Below are positions 1-10,984 of a DNA stretch of 64,000 nucleotides, piece after piece. Numbering within the stretch: position 1 is the first letter of the stretch; every line of letters starts with the position of its first letter. Location of the stretch: positions 69,816,400 through 69,880,399 of the forward strand of contig OY829328.1 in NCBI GenBank assembly GCA_963691655.1. The letters run 5' to 3'. The translations under genes and the position numbers were made by a program. The DNA comes from Toxonevra muliebris. Its lineage: Eukaryota > Arthropoda > Insecta > Diptera > Pallopteridae. Under the pieces are notes generated by a model. It ran no database searches and was not told the origin of the DNA. It was given only the letters and a program-made list of their open reading frames with translations.

Positions 1-873
1 ATTTGGTACCATATGTACCAAATTAAAAAAAAAAAAAAAACTGGGCACCTTAAGCATGAGCCGATGTACATAGATTCAAATGTATCTACATATGCAAGTA
101 TAACCCATTGAGTAAGCATTCATAAAACTTGGATATTTTGTAATAGAAATCGACAGCACCCTAAGTAACTATGCATGTAAGTATGTATGTGAAAGCATTG
201 TTCTATTCTATACAATGCATATACTGAAACATGGGCATCAGACGGCGGCAACAAGTAAAGTAGGTACCCTAGTGCTTAGAAAGGGAAAATACAAATAAAA
301 AATCGTAATGACGCATTTCAATTAAATGTCATTTACTGGAAAACAGCGGACATTGCCGCTAATTTTTTCTTTCTTTCTTTTTTCTTTCATTTAGTTTGTT
401 AATAAATCGACAAAAGTGTTTCTTTGTTTGATTACGTGCGCTATGGTTCGTTGGGTTAATTTGACACTGAAATAAAAAAAGCTACAAACAAATAAATGTT
501 GCTACAATTTTCATATTCTACTGATTTCTAAACGCTTAGCGCATTGAACGTTCCATTTTCAATTTTAAGGCAATTAAATAATAAAAGATTATATTACTTA
601 GAAATTAAATATTGTAGCCACTGTACTAGCCGGTAGTCATGTGCGGGTGTTACTAAAAACAAAATCATGATAATTTCATTAATACTATTTAATATCACAA
701 TAAAATAAAAGTGTGTAAGAAATATAAAAAAAAAGAATGAAATTATACCTATATTTTGTTATACACAAATTGAACACTATAAGAATAGATAACAAAGCTC
801 CAAATTCAATAATTCAAATGGGTGAAAAATTTGTTTGCTTCTTAAAATTTAATAAAAAATATTTTTTTTTTAT
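1..873. other. AT-rich non-coding flank
   Basis: This stretch is AT-rich with short homopolymer runs and no open frame that resembles a protein. I see no element ends in it. Confidence 0.5.
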
Positions 874-1330
874 TTGATAATGAAATCGCCTATTTACTTT
901 TTTTTTTTTATGGGTCCAAAAGATTTTGGCCATGCAGTTGTACTGAAATTTTTTTGTCAAAGTAAAAAATCATTACAACAAATTTTATTTTTTGATTGCG
1001 ACATAAGGAGTGAGCACGAAAAAATTTTTACATATTTTTTTACTTCCTATTGCCCGATATTATGGGCTTTGATTTTAATGACAGATGAATCCAAAATAAA
1101 TTATTTTCATTTCCACAAAAGTGTGAAAATGTATGAGATTTTCATAGGTAAGGGAGGTTGTTTTAACCCCAACTTGGATCCGCTAAGGTTCAGCACAATA
1201 TCCTTTTTCAGTATCACAACCAACACGGTTACTATATTGCAAGGAAAAAACTTTAGTTTGCTGGTCTATTTTATTAATGGGGACTACTTGAATTTCGCCA
1301 TGATTCTACCAAAACTTAAGAACTGCTGAT
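874..1330 (+). pseudogene. Possible Tc1-like transposase relic
   Basis: One frame stays open for 151 codons. Its middle carries TDESKINYF, which resembles the first catalytic-aspartate block of Tc1-type DDE transposases (xDESKFN), followed about 30 residues on by FNPNLDPLRF and later LVYFINGDYLNF, in the order seen in that family (NPKNLxPTVKF, then LVFIDG..YLNIL). The second and third catalytic blocks are not recognisable downstream, and the N-terminal half is low-complexity. The open frame is probably chance survival in a decayed element. This is a similarity judged by eye, and the relic could belong to another Tc1/mariner branch. Confidence 0.35.
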
Positions 1331-1549
1331 CTGCCTGTTTAAGAATGTCGTCAGACTGTTACACGCGTTTATAAAAGTTGCTCAGAAGAATTTTTTTATT
1401 TGCACCAAAAACGAATCCTTGGATTTAAAAAAAAAGGTTAACTAAATTTCCGCATTAACGATAATTTTTTTCATTTCTACTTGACAAATCGGTTCCAAAC
1501 TGTCACTAGAAAACAGTTCCCGAAAAAAAGTTTGGCAACATCTTTTTAA

Positions 1550-3090
1550 CCCTCTCAGGAGAAAGTGTACTTCCCGTGATGGAAAAAAATCGGGATGTTG
1601 ATTTTCGTGTTCAGCGGTTTCGAAATAGTCAAACAATATTTTTTCCTGATTTTTACCTGTCCAGGTTTAGCCGTACCCGATGTACACATATGTGTACAAA
1701 AAAAATTTCAGGGAACTTTTTTCACCCAGGTGAAAGCCAGCGTTTCCCGTCTTCATATAGCTAAATTAGATATTTTTTTTTTAAATAAATTAAATTTTAA
1801 TGTTCATTTTTGATATTTTATTAGGAATTCTCTCAAAAACAAATTATATGCAATGTATGGAAATATGGAATATTTTATATAACTAGAAAAGGTTTTTATT
1901 CGAGTGTGTGGAATCGCTGGAAGCACTCAGGACAGAGCGACATATTACAACCGTTGCATTTGTATCAAGTTCACAGCCCTTACGGCGGCATCTGCTTGCA
2001 AACTTCTTGTTGCCATGGTTTGGCCAATGATCCTCTACGAAGTATCTAACACTGTCATCAACCACTCGCTTCTTCGGAGTCTCTTTTGCTCGGTCGACCT
2101 CTTTTGTTTCTTTTAACGTCGGTTCCAGTGTAAATTAAAGCATTGGTGACCTCACTTTTAAGCTCCAACAGATCCACTCCTTCTGGATGCTTCTCTTTCC
2201 ATAGAATCAAAGCGTTCACTGTAGAAATTTGCGGTTCGTTGAATAATTTCGGTAAAGCGCCACCAGAGAGTCCATGAGATCTACGCCGCCCATCGATTGG
2301 TTGTATTCTTTAACAATTTCCGGCCTGTCAATTTTAATAAAGCGCTTCGTTTTGAGGCAATAGCGGTCTATTTTTTCTGCTTACCCGATTCCAACATATG
2401 TGGAAAGCAAGTGAACGCATTTGTTGTCGTACCAACGAACTAAGGACACGTTTTTGTTCGAAGTGACAATAGACGACGTCGCTTTCATCGTCAGACTGTT
2501 CAACCAGCTCTCACCTCTCTACTAACGACAGCCTTTTCTTGCTCATATCGAATTTATTTGCGAAAATTTGTTGATAGGAATACGTAATGGATTATTGTGA
2601 GCAGAATGTTGAAGAAAAAGGCCAGAAAAAGCATGGAAGTAGATGGAAAATGCTCATAAAGTGGCCATGTACAAATACGTGTACATTCGCTAATTTTTCT
2701 CCGTTCTTCCGATTGTACACATATGTGCTCAATAATCAACCACACACCAGAAACTCAAGAACACTCCGATTCGTACAAAATGTATTTGTATCGACATAAG
2801 AAGGTTCCATTTATATCACAAAATTTTTTTTACTCACATTTTTATTATTTAGTATTTTTAAGGATTTTTTTTTTGAAATCGACGATTTTCAAAGACGAAT
2901 AAAAAACGCGAGGCTGCCGCACAAAAATCACAATAGTTTCGACAATTATACTTCGATTGTAATAAAACTATCGCTTAAATAGAGAGGATAGAACAAGTAA
3001 TCGGTAATATCAAGGGTGTGTAGCTAAAATCGAAGTCGAGAAAAATGTTCAAATTAACATACACATATGTGTACGAAAATCCTGAGAGGG
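1550..3090 (-). mobile_element. piggyBac-like element, internally deleted, with TTAA target duplication
   Basis: The element is bounded by perfect 11-bp inverted ends, CCCTCTCAGGA at 1550-1560 and its complement at 3080-3090. Each end is flanked by TTAA (1546-1549 and 3091-3094), the diagnostic target duplication of piggyBac. It is 1541 bp, shorter than a full autonomous element, and contains fused N- and C-terminal scraps of a transposase on the minus strand. A 16-bp palindrome, GTACACATATGTGTAC, occurs at 1682-1697 and recurs in near-identical form at 2715-2730 and 3059-3074, close to the ends. Such sub-terminal repeats could be transposase-binding sites. The element can only move if a related transposase is supplied in trans. 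Confidence 0.88.
1896..2546 (-). pseudogene. piggyBac-type transposase remnant (N-terminus fused to C-terminus)
   Basis: Reading the minus strand from an ATG at 2546, the first codons give MSKKRLSLVE followed by an acidic patch (SDDESDV), a typical piggyBac N-terminus. The reading then jumps to C-terminal motifs: VRWYDNKCVHLLSTYVG, then EYNQSMGGVDLMDSL, and finally a Cys-rich zinc-binding tail (RCRRKGC, then KCNGCNMSLCPECF) ending at a stop at 1896-1898. The catalytic centre that normally lies between the N-terminal patch and VRWYDNK is missing, and stops and frameshifts interrupt the rest. The coding part is dead, although the element's ends look intact. Confidence 0.85.
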
Positions 3091-3354
3091 TTAAAACTGT
3101 TAAAACTCACTGCATTTACAAACAAATTTAGAGGAAATTTGTGGTGTTTCCAATGGTTTGGCGTATACTGTAGTTGGTGGGTTTTGGTGAGAAATGAGAA
3201 ATCCATTTTTATTTTTGTAATCGCTAAAGTTTACTATAGTGAAATTACCGAATTAAGGAGTGAGATTGAAAAAATCTTAACACACGTTTTATCCAATAAT
3301 TTTTTTTGGGTGTAAAATTTAAAAATTTCCTTGATCTAGTTATCTTTGAAAAAT

Positions 3355-4293
3355 ATGTCAGTTGTTAAGTACGTCTTAAAATTATTAAAAATGTTCAAAA
3401 AAAAATCCAAATTGGTCCTACAAAAAATTTAAAAAGAATTGAAGGTCTGCCGTCAAACTGTTTCCAATGTTATTAAACAGTTTCAGAAGAATTTGACCAT
3501 CGATAGGAAACCTAGTTCGGGAAGAAAACAAGGACCACATGATATTAGGAAAGACAAGAAAATATAAAGCATATAGAAAAGATCTCGAAATACATCTGGT
3601 AGAAAAGCAGCCCGGTTAGTCCAGTGCTCTGACTATTTGGTGCGAAAAGTTAAAGCCAATGCAGGTTTGAAAACATACAAAGTCCAACAAGTTCCAGACA
3701 GGAGTGCTGCAAAAAATTTAGACGCCAAAAGTAGGGCTCGGAAATTAAAATCGAATTTCATACAAAAATATTCATGTTTTACGCAGCTTCCGGGTCAAAA
3801 TTTGTATGTTGCCGATGCTCGAGGAAATGTCGAAGAACAATTTAGAATCCAAAAGCAGACAAAATTTCCTAAAAAATTCCTGGTATGGCAAGCTATATGC
3901 AGTTGCTGCAAAAGAAGCAAGTCATTTGTTACAGTGGGCTCTATAAATACCGAAATATACATCAAAGAATGTTTGAAAAAAAAGACTTCTGCCTTTCATA
4001 AGAGAGCACAATGTGTCCACATATTTTTGGCTTGATTTGGCATCATGTCACTACGGCAAGAAAGCTCCGGAGTGGTATCAAAGTAATAACATAGTTTTTG
4101 TACCATGAGGGGCCAATCCTCCAAATTGTCCAGAGCTAAGGCCAGTGGAGCGATATTGGGCTCTTGTGAAAAGAAACTTAAAGAGCACAAAAAAGGTGTC
4201 CCAAACTGTTCCAAAAAGGTGTCTGAAACAACAATCAAATCTCTAATGGAAGGCTTACCAAAAAAGTTCCACGAGTTCATAAATAGTGGTTAA
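3355..4293 (+). pseudogene. DD37E (ITmD37E-type) Tc1/mariner transposase relic
   Basis: An ATG at 3355 opens a decayed transposase. A helix-turn-helix N-terminus is visible (VCRQTVSNVIKQF at about 3445-3485), then a linker (DRKPSSGRK) and the catalytic-domain strings QLPGQNLYVADARGNVEEQF, FPKKFLVWQAICSC and INTEIYIKECL. After a frameshift near 4015 come LDLASCHYGKKAPEWY and NPPNCPELRPVERYWALV. Between the D of LDLASCHY and the E of RPVE I count 37 residues, the spacing that defines the DD37E group known from mosquitoes. An in-frame stop lies inside that spacer, and the segment that should carry the first catalytic Asp appears deleted before QLPGQ. No terminal inverted repeats were found. Confidence 0.82.
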
Positions 4294-6714
4294 AACTATA
4301 AAAGTTATATTTTTCTGTAATTTGTAAAATATTATCAATTAAATAAAAAAATAAGTCGAAACTCTAAGTTCAACCGTTTGAAAATTATTGAAAACATTAT
4401 TTCTTCACATTTGCTTTGGCATATACCCGACGATATATATAAGTTTTTTAAGTTACAGCTGAAAATTAGTCATGACATTGTCAATATGATTGAATGCCTA
4501 ATGATTGAATGACTAATTTATTTAGTTGTGATTATGACTATTTAATCATGGCTAAATTCAGTCGTTTTTTGATAGTCATGACTAAAATTTTAGTTAACTA
4601 ATTAATTAGTTAATTGAAAAAATTGGTTGATTTCGCCCTACTCTGGATGTGATCAAGAAATTTATTCGTGAATTTTTGTAAGCATCAGCGTAAACGTGAA
4701 TCAAACAGTAATGTCCGACTAAGTCTGACTTTACTAACTGAACCCGAAATTGGGTTTCTTTTTAAGGTTTGACCGAAACAAATTCAATTTTTTTTTTTAT
4801 TTCTATTTTTTTTTGGTTCAGCCAAATACTTTGGCATTTTTAGCCAAATTTGGTATAGCTTGAATCCGAACGATTACTCAAGCACTGGCCAACAGTAGCA
4901 ACTAGGTAAATGCACTTACTGTCCCTTTTTAAAAATCCTTCTAAAAGACTATGTTTATATGCTTAACATTTTCCTTTGTTTTTCATCTAAGAATTTTAAA
5001 ATATTTGTAATCGTTTATTTTTTTTATAAACATAAAACTGTTATACATATTTTTGCTTAACTTCTATGTTTATTTTATGAGAAATTTTTTTCATTTCGCA
5101 CGGTGTAATTTATCAAAGATTTATTAACATTATTGACAGTTTACCCCAATCGATTCCGCCCATTGTCATACCAGCATATAATAAAGATATTTACGTCAAT
5201 ATGATTTTAAATGTTTTAAATTAACACATCTTAATTTGTCTATCAAAATAACTTAACGTCGCTTTATAATTGAAATTGACATACTAATGAATTAATATGT
5301 TATTAATTTTAAATATAGATATGTGTATAAAAGCATACATATATATATACACATGTATATATTTATGTACTTATGTATATATATTCATGACCAAACTTAG
5401 AATAATGATAATAAATGTAGTTCCCAATTCAATACAATATGCGAGTACACATAAAATGACTGCTGTTCTGTTTAATCGAGCGGGATTAACGACAGGTTTT
5501 TAATAAATAGAAATAGCTATTGATTTTCCGTCGGGGGATTTACCCTCATCCTTTGTAATTCTATTTAGAAACCACGCATGTTAAGTTCCGTAAAGATTTC
5601 ATAATTCAAATGAAAATCCTTTGAGCTCCATTCGAAAACACTTAACCCATTTTAAACTGGACCAGACATAATGAACTAAGTTTGAAAAAAAATTCTGTAT
5701 GTGATCAAATGTTTTTTATTATTTTTTTTTTGAAATTTGTCTATTTATCCATACGTTTTTCTTTTCTTAAAGTTTGATCAGCAGTCATTATTTTTGGAAT
5801 AAGTTTTAAGGGGCCCTGCATTTTCTCGGTCCAAATATTTATCAATTTTTATAAGACTGATAGATTAATAAAAATGTACTTTCTGACTCCGGAATTTTTA
5901 CATATATTTAAAGTATAAAAAAGATTGGTGGTATAATAATTTATAAAAAAATTGTATATCATGTTTTGAAAATCGTCATTAACTAACTGGAGTGAAAGAT
6001 TGCAGTACACTAAAACGTCAAAAAAAAAATATCCTTAGAAAATTATAACTGTGGCCCCAGAACACATTACGATTATTTTGTTTGATAATCAATTCACAAA
6101 ATGGTGGCCCGTCAAAATTGGTTTTATCAAAAATAGGACTTTGTTTCGTAAAAACAACGTTACAAGTTGAGGCAAGAATTAATTCAATTTATTTTTCTAG
6201 TACGTCCTGTAGCCATTGTTATTTAGATTTCAGACAAATCAATTAAACGAGTTAAAATTTTTGATTATCGGTTTTTAACATATCAAATATGTATACTTCT
6301 TTTTCTTTATAATGGCTAATAGTAATTTTAAGTTTATAGATTACAGTCAGCAAGGATTAAGAGTTATTAATCAGGAGATGTTAGACGAAGGCACAGTTAA
6401 AAGTTTCTGAAAAGCCGAAGCGCCGCGTGACCGATTTGATCTGTCTGACACTCGACGCTATAAGTCTATATTCTCTAAAGTACTAAGTACTATTTTCGAA
6501 AGTCCTAAAAGTTCTTTCTGATATTTTTATAAAATACTTTTGAAATATAATATTTTCGAATGGAATACTTTAAAAAAAAAATGATTTTTCTAAACTGATA
6601 ATTTAAATGTATTTTTGACGAATTTTCAAAGTTGCTTTACGAAAAGTTTTATAGATGTTCAAAGTGAGTTCAAAGAGAAAGGACTTAAGGATAACTTTCT
6701 GGTCATAAAAGCTT
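4294..6714. other. Non-coding, AT-rich; low-order repeats at 4440-4660
   Basis: No gene is visible. Between about 4440 and 4660 the motif GACTAA and its complement recur many times and the stretch is highly self-complementary. It ends in CCCTACTCTG, reminiscent of the end of the similar region at 12.2-12.56 kb (CCCAACTCTG). A run of alternating AT/TG repeats lies at 5330-5390. The rest shows nothing recognisable. Confidence 0.45.
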
Positions 6715-6802
6715 CCCAACAAACATTTTTGTTTAACCTCAACTAGAGGTGCATTTGAAAACTAATCCTTTTTCAAATCTCAAACGTTAGTTCTCAAATG
6801 CA

Positions 6803-7099
6803 CAGTGTGGCCAACTTTTGTTTTTCAAAATCCGCTAAAATGAAGAATAAAACGCGTATTTTCTTAAAAAAAAGCGTTAAATTTTTTCCCTTATAAAAGT
6901 GCGAGAAAACTCAATACATTAAAACCTTTTCACTAACACAGGCACACATCTGATACTCCTAGTCATTGAAAATTTCTTCGATTTTTCGAAGATATTTTAA
7001 ATTGAAAAAACGGGCTGAGCGCTAAATCACTTTTTTTCCGAGTTTTAATTTTCAAAAAGTACTAAAATCAGCGGGAAAAGCGCTGAGTTGGCCACACTG
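6803..7099. mobile_element. hAT-type MITE (CAGTGTGGCC family), copy 1
   Basis: The element is 297 bp. Its ends are CAGTGTGGCCAACT and the exact complement AGTTGGCCACACTG, and the inner flanks are also partly complementary. It is flanked by a perfect 8-bp direct repeat CAAATGCA at 6795-6802 and 7100-7107, as expected for hAT insertions. The other copy of repeat A carries the uninterrupted site at 23165-23172, confirming the boundaries. There is no coding capacity. A second copy lies at 25518-25949. Confidence 0.92.
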
Positions 7100-7345
7100 C
7101 AAATGCACCTAAACTAGCCGTTGATAGCGTTCACAAACTAAAAGGGTAATTTTTAATATGGGATTTTCCTTAATTCTCAAATTGAGAAATGTCAATTTTA
7201 TCTCAAACAGGAGCGGAACGGAATTCAATTGCTCTTATAGGAAGATATAGCGTTGCCATCGATGTCAAACAAATTTTAAAATACATAATTGCGATAACAA
7301 AATAATTTTTATTTATGCATTGTATTTAAGCAAAGTTCAAGTAAA

Positions 7346-7556
7346 AAAATTGGTTGTGTATTAACGAACACAAGGCAGAAGTGAAACTTCTTGTGAACTA
7401 AACGAAACATAAGCAAATAACAAACAAATGAAATTTTTCAATCGCTAAATTTTTTACTTCATTGGCTTGTGTTTTTTAATTTCATTTGCTTGTGTTTCGT
7501 TTAGTTCACAAGAAGTTTCACTTCTGCCTTGTGTTCGTTAATACACAACCAATTTT
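7346..7556. repeat. Long hairpin: 73-bp inverted repeat around a 65-bp spacer
   Basis: The left arm (7346-7418) and right arm (7484-7556) are nearly perfect inverted complements, with about 71 of 73 bases matching by eye. The segment is missing from the second copy of repeat A, so it belongs to a later nested insertion of about 610 bp. A shorter motif AAGAAGTTTCACTTC recurs at about 7945-7959, at the far edge of that insertion. Confidence 0.85.
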
Positions 7557-8817
7557 CTTTTGGGATTAATGCTAGAACAAAAATTGCAACTCTGTACCGG
7601 TAATGTCGATGACAATTGTAGACGAACTCTTTTTGTGTGCGACATTTTCATGTAATTCCTTGGACATTTGCGCCATCTGTATGTGAAATGTATAACTGTT
7701 ATAAACTTTAAGATGGCGACACTACACGTTGTTCTTTCTGCCATAGGCGTGTGTGTGTGTAATTAATATGTTATATTGAACTAAAACTATTTATGAATCG
7801 TTTATTATATAGTTTGCTTGTGAATTCAGTTACAGAATATTGATATTTAGCTCCTCATGCACACTGCTCGACAAAATTATGTCGCATTGCAAACTTACGT
7901 GCGACGTCACATCCGGTTGGTTTTACTCTAGGACAAGAGAAAAGAAGTTTCACTTCAAAAAGTTTTACAAATTAACATGTATATCAGTCGTTCATAGTTA
8001 TATTAAATTATAATTTTAATTTAACAAAGAAAAAACATAAATTTAAGTTGGAAAACATTTAAATTCGTAAATTTAAGATGGAAACATTTCAATTTAAAAA
8101 CAGCAGTAATTTTGTGGCTTAAATGGACATCCAAACGAAAATTTAAGTTAGAAAACATTGAATTTGGTAGAAATATTGAATTTGGCGGCCCACACTGCTA
8201 ACTTTTATTGCTAATAGGCTTTTCACTTCTGCGTCGCATTCTGAATAGTCCTCACTTGGCGCCCCACCTGAATCACATACTAAGAGACTACGCGAAGTAG
8301 ACTAAACTTCTGCTAAGTCTCGTCTAGTCTTGGGTTCTCTACGTTCCGAAGTCCCACTGCCATGCCATTTTCTGTAAGCAGATTTACTATTTTCTTTACT
8401 TCACTTCTTATTTTGATACTTCTATGACTTATTATAAATATAAACATAACTTTTTATTATTACACCCTTTTGCTTTTGTAAATTCATTTAAAGTAAAAAT
8501 TTTCACTGCGTCACTTTTTGTTTCACTTTTCTTTTATATTATTCAACATTGTTGCCAGATTAACATTTTTAAAACTCCAATATGTGCTGCCAGAATGTCA
8601 TAAATAATTTTTCAAGTGAACAGTTGAGAAAATGTTTATAAATTTATTATAGGTTAGAGCCATAAATATTTTCTCAAGTCTTTCACAACTCATACTCAAG
8701 TTGATAACAAACATTTGAGAAAAGGTTTAGTTTCAAATGATAAGCAATGTTGAAAATCAAATTGAGAACTAAGATTTTTTCATACGTTTGAGAATTTTGT
8801 TTCCAGTGTTTGTTGGG

Positions 8818-10202
8818 TTATTACAACTCACCTTGTTTCATTATAGAAAGCCAATTATATAAAATATCGCAAAGTCTTGAATAACAATATAGGGCTTTCC
8901 TTTTTGTTTTAAGATTTCAATTTCCCAAAAAAAAAAAAAAAAAAATGGCAATCTTAATTTATTTCACTTTTATTATTGTGAATATAAAAACTCAATCCAT
9001 TTCGAATTGAACATATAACATCATCAATATCTATATCTATCACAGATCTATTAATTCAAATAATAAAATAGCATGTAACCTCTTGTTCCTCAATTGAGTC
9101 TAAAAAAATTTAACATTAGTTTATCAAAAACCTAGAAAACTAGGCCCTGGTTTACAGAACTGACTGAGTTGTAAACAATAATAATTATTTATTATTTTAC
9201 ACAATTCCACAAAGGTGAGTTGTAAAAAAAAGAAAAAGATTTCTTTCATATTAAAAATATCAAATACCAACATAATCAATAAGTAAATATGAAAAAAACA
9301 GTGTAATAAAACAATTAATTCAATTAAATTATAATCAAATATAGACTTATACGATAACGATATCAAAGGTACGTATGCCAACAATGATATCATAAAAGAA
9401 AACTGACGATTATTTATTTATAATTAATGTTGTTAAAATTAAAATCTTTCCAAAAATTTCTCTTACAGATATACAAGTATTTACTAGATTAAAAACAAAA
9501 CAAAAAAATTAAATAAAATAAGCAAAAAATGTAGTAACCAAAAAATTAAAGAACTCAAATTATCAACTATGTATAAAAATAGTAATAATTTATTGCATTT
9601 ATATTTTCCTTTACACATATGTACACTTGAAATACGGATACCAAATATGGAAATAAAATTTTTCATTTTTTAACTATTGGATTTATTGATTTTTATGGTA
9701 TGTAGTAAACAGTTTGTGTTAAGTATTATAACACAATTTTTTGGTATTTAAATAAACATTATTTTGTATGTAGCCTGTGCTTATCTTTCTAATAAAACCA
9801 AATAAAACACTACCAAGATAAAAGGAACGAACACACGATACAATCACCGGTTCTCAACTCTTTACTAGTTTTTGGGTCGTGTCTGGCCAAACCTATATTA
9901 TTATTGTGCTTGTGGTAGGTACTTAAAAACGAAATGGTTTGAAATATGAGGGGACTAACTGCAGTCCGTTACGTTGATGGTATTTTATTTGTTTTTGATA
10001 GAATATATTCAAAATTGACAGAGGATTGATAAGAATAGACACGAGAAAAAGTAAAATTACTGATGCAAGATCAGCAGAAATTCAACCAACACACAGTTGT
10101 CGCTCTCGAAACCCAAAATGCTGACCAAAATATGAAGATTAAGTGTTCTGTACAAACCAGTTTACTTTAAGGGGTGTCCTGAATTTGAAGGTCCATAAAA
10201 TT

Positions 10203-10250
<48 letters not shown>

Positions 10251-10984
10251 CAATTACAAAAATACTAAGCATGGACGGTTAATTTTGCTCAGATTCTTTG
10301 TGCATTCACATCTTTTGAAGTGCGTTTTCTCCAGTTTTTATTTTGATGTATTGTCTAAACTGGCGGCATGATGAACGACCTATTGAATCGTCACTGCGAT
10401 GCTGATTTATCTTATTGAACATAAAAACAAAAAGATATAAAAATAAACTCTTTTCGCACCAGTAAAGTGGATGCATCCGTTTATATGTACGTTTTGTCGG
10501 GAGTATACGTTTCATGGTTTATTTGGTTTATTAGGAAACGTTAGTTTTTTTAGATGTTGTTATAGGGGTCACAACGCTTAAGTGGCATCAATTTTTTTCC
10601 CCTTAATAGAGGTCAGTCACAGTGAAGGGGTTAAAGGTACTAGACCCCCCGTTTTTCATATTTTTAGGGAAATACTAGACAAAACGAATAAGTATCTCTT
10701 TTTGACTGTCTTTCAAAATTTGTGGAATCCATCGAGCAGAGTTCTTCATGTAGCCATGACATTCAAACCAAGTACATTAGCTATCATTTCTTGGGTCAGA
10801 TTAAATTTTAAATTTTAGTCTTCACGAGGGTCGCATTTGTATCGTCAGTCGAAGATTTCAGGCGGCCTTCACGTGGGCTGCCCCTACAGATAAATTTCAA
10901 GTTTTAAAATAGTATTTGAGTTTGAGCTTAAGATGACGTCGAAGCCCGAAAAAAATGACAAATCGAATTTCAGGTTGAGTCGAA
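8818..10984. other. Non-coding, very AT-rich; 44-bp poly(T) tract
   Basis: I see no gene. Long A and T runs dominate, the most extreme being 44 consecutive T at 10205-10248. That tract could be the poly(A) tail of a minus-strand retroposed sequence, but no source sequence was recognised beside it. Two small patches (9841-9900 and 10820-10900) are less AT-rich than their surroundings and look like fragments of something mobile, without identifiable motifs. Confidence 0.45.

Larger units (their letters stand above)
6715..8817 (+). mobile_element. Composite dispersed repeat A, copy 1, with nested insertions
   Basis: This region begins CCCAACAAAC at 6715 and ends GTTTGTTGGG at 8817, a 10-bp inverted terminal match. 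Several blocks recur in inverted orientation at 21690-23253 (for example 7160-7300, 7980-8110 and 8220-8350), so both are copies of one dispersed element without coding capacity. Copy 1 has later insertions: a hAT-type element at 6803-7099, and roughly 7351-7960, which is absent from copy 2 and contains a long hairpin. No target duplication could be assigned with confidence, so the superfamily is open. Confidence 0.65.

Noticed and set aside
10205..10248. Poly(T) tract as the tail of a processed pseudogene
   Set aside because: No retroposed gene sequence or target duplication was found next to it, so only the homopolymer is reported.
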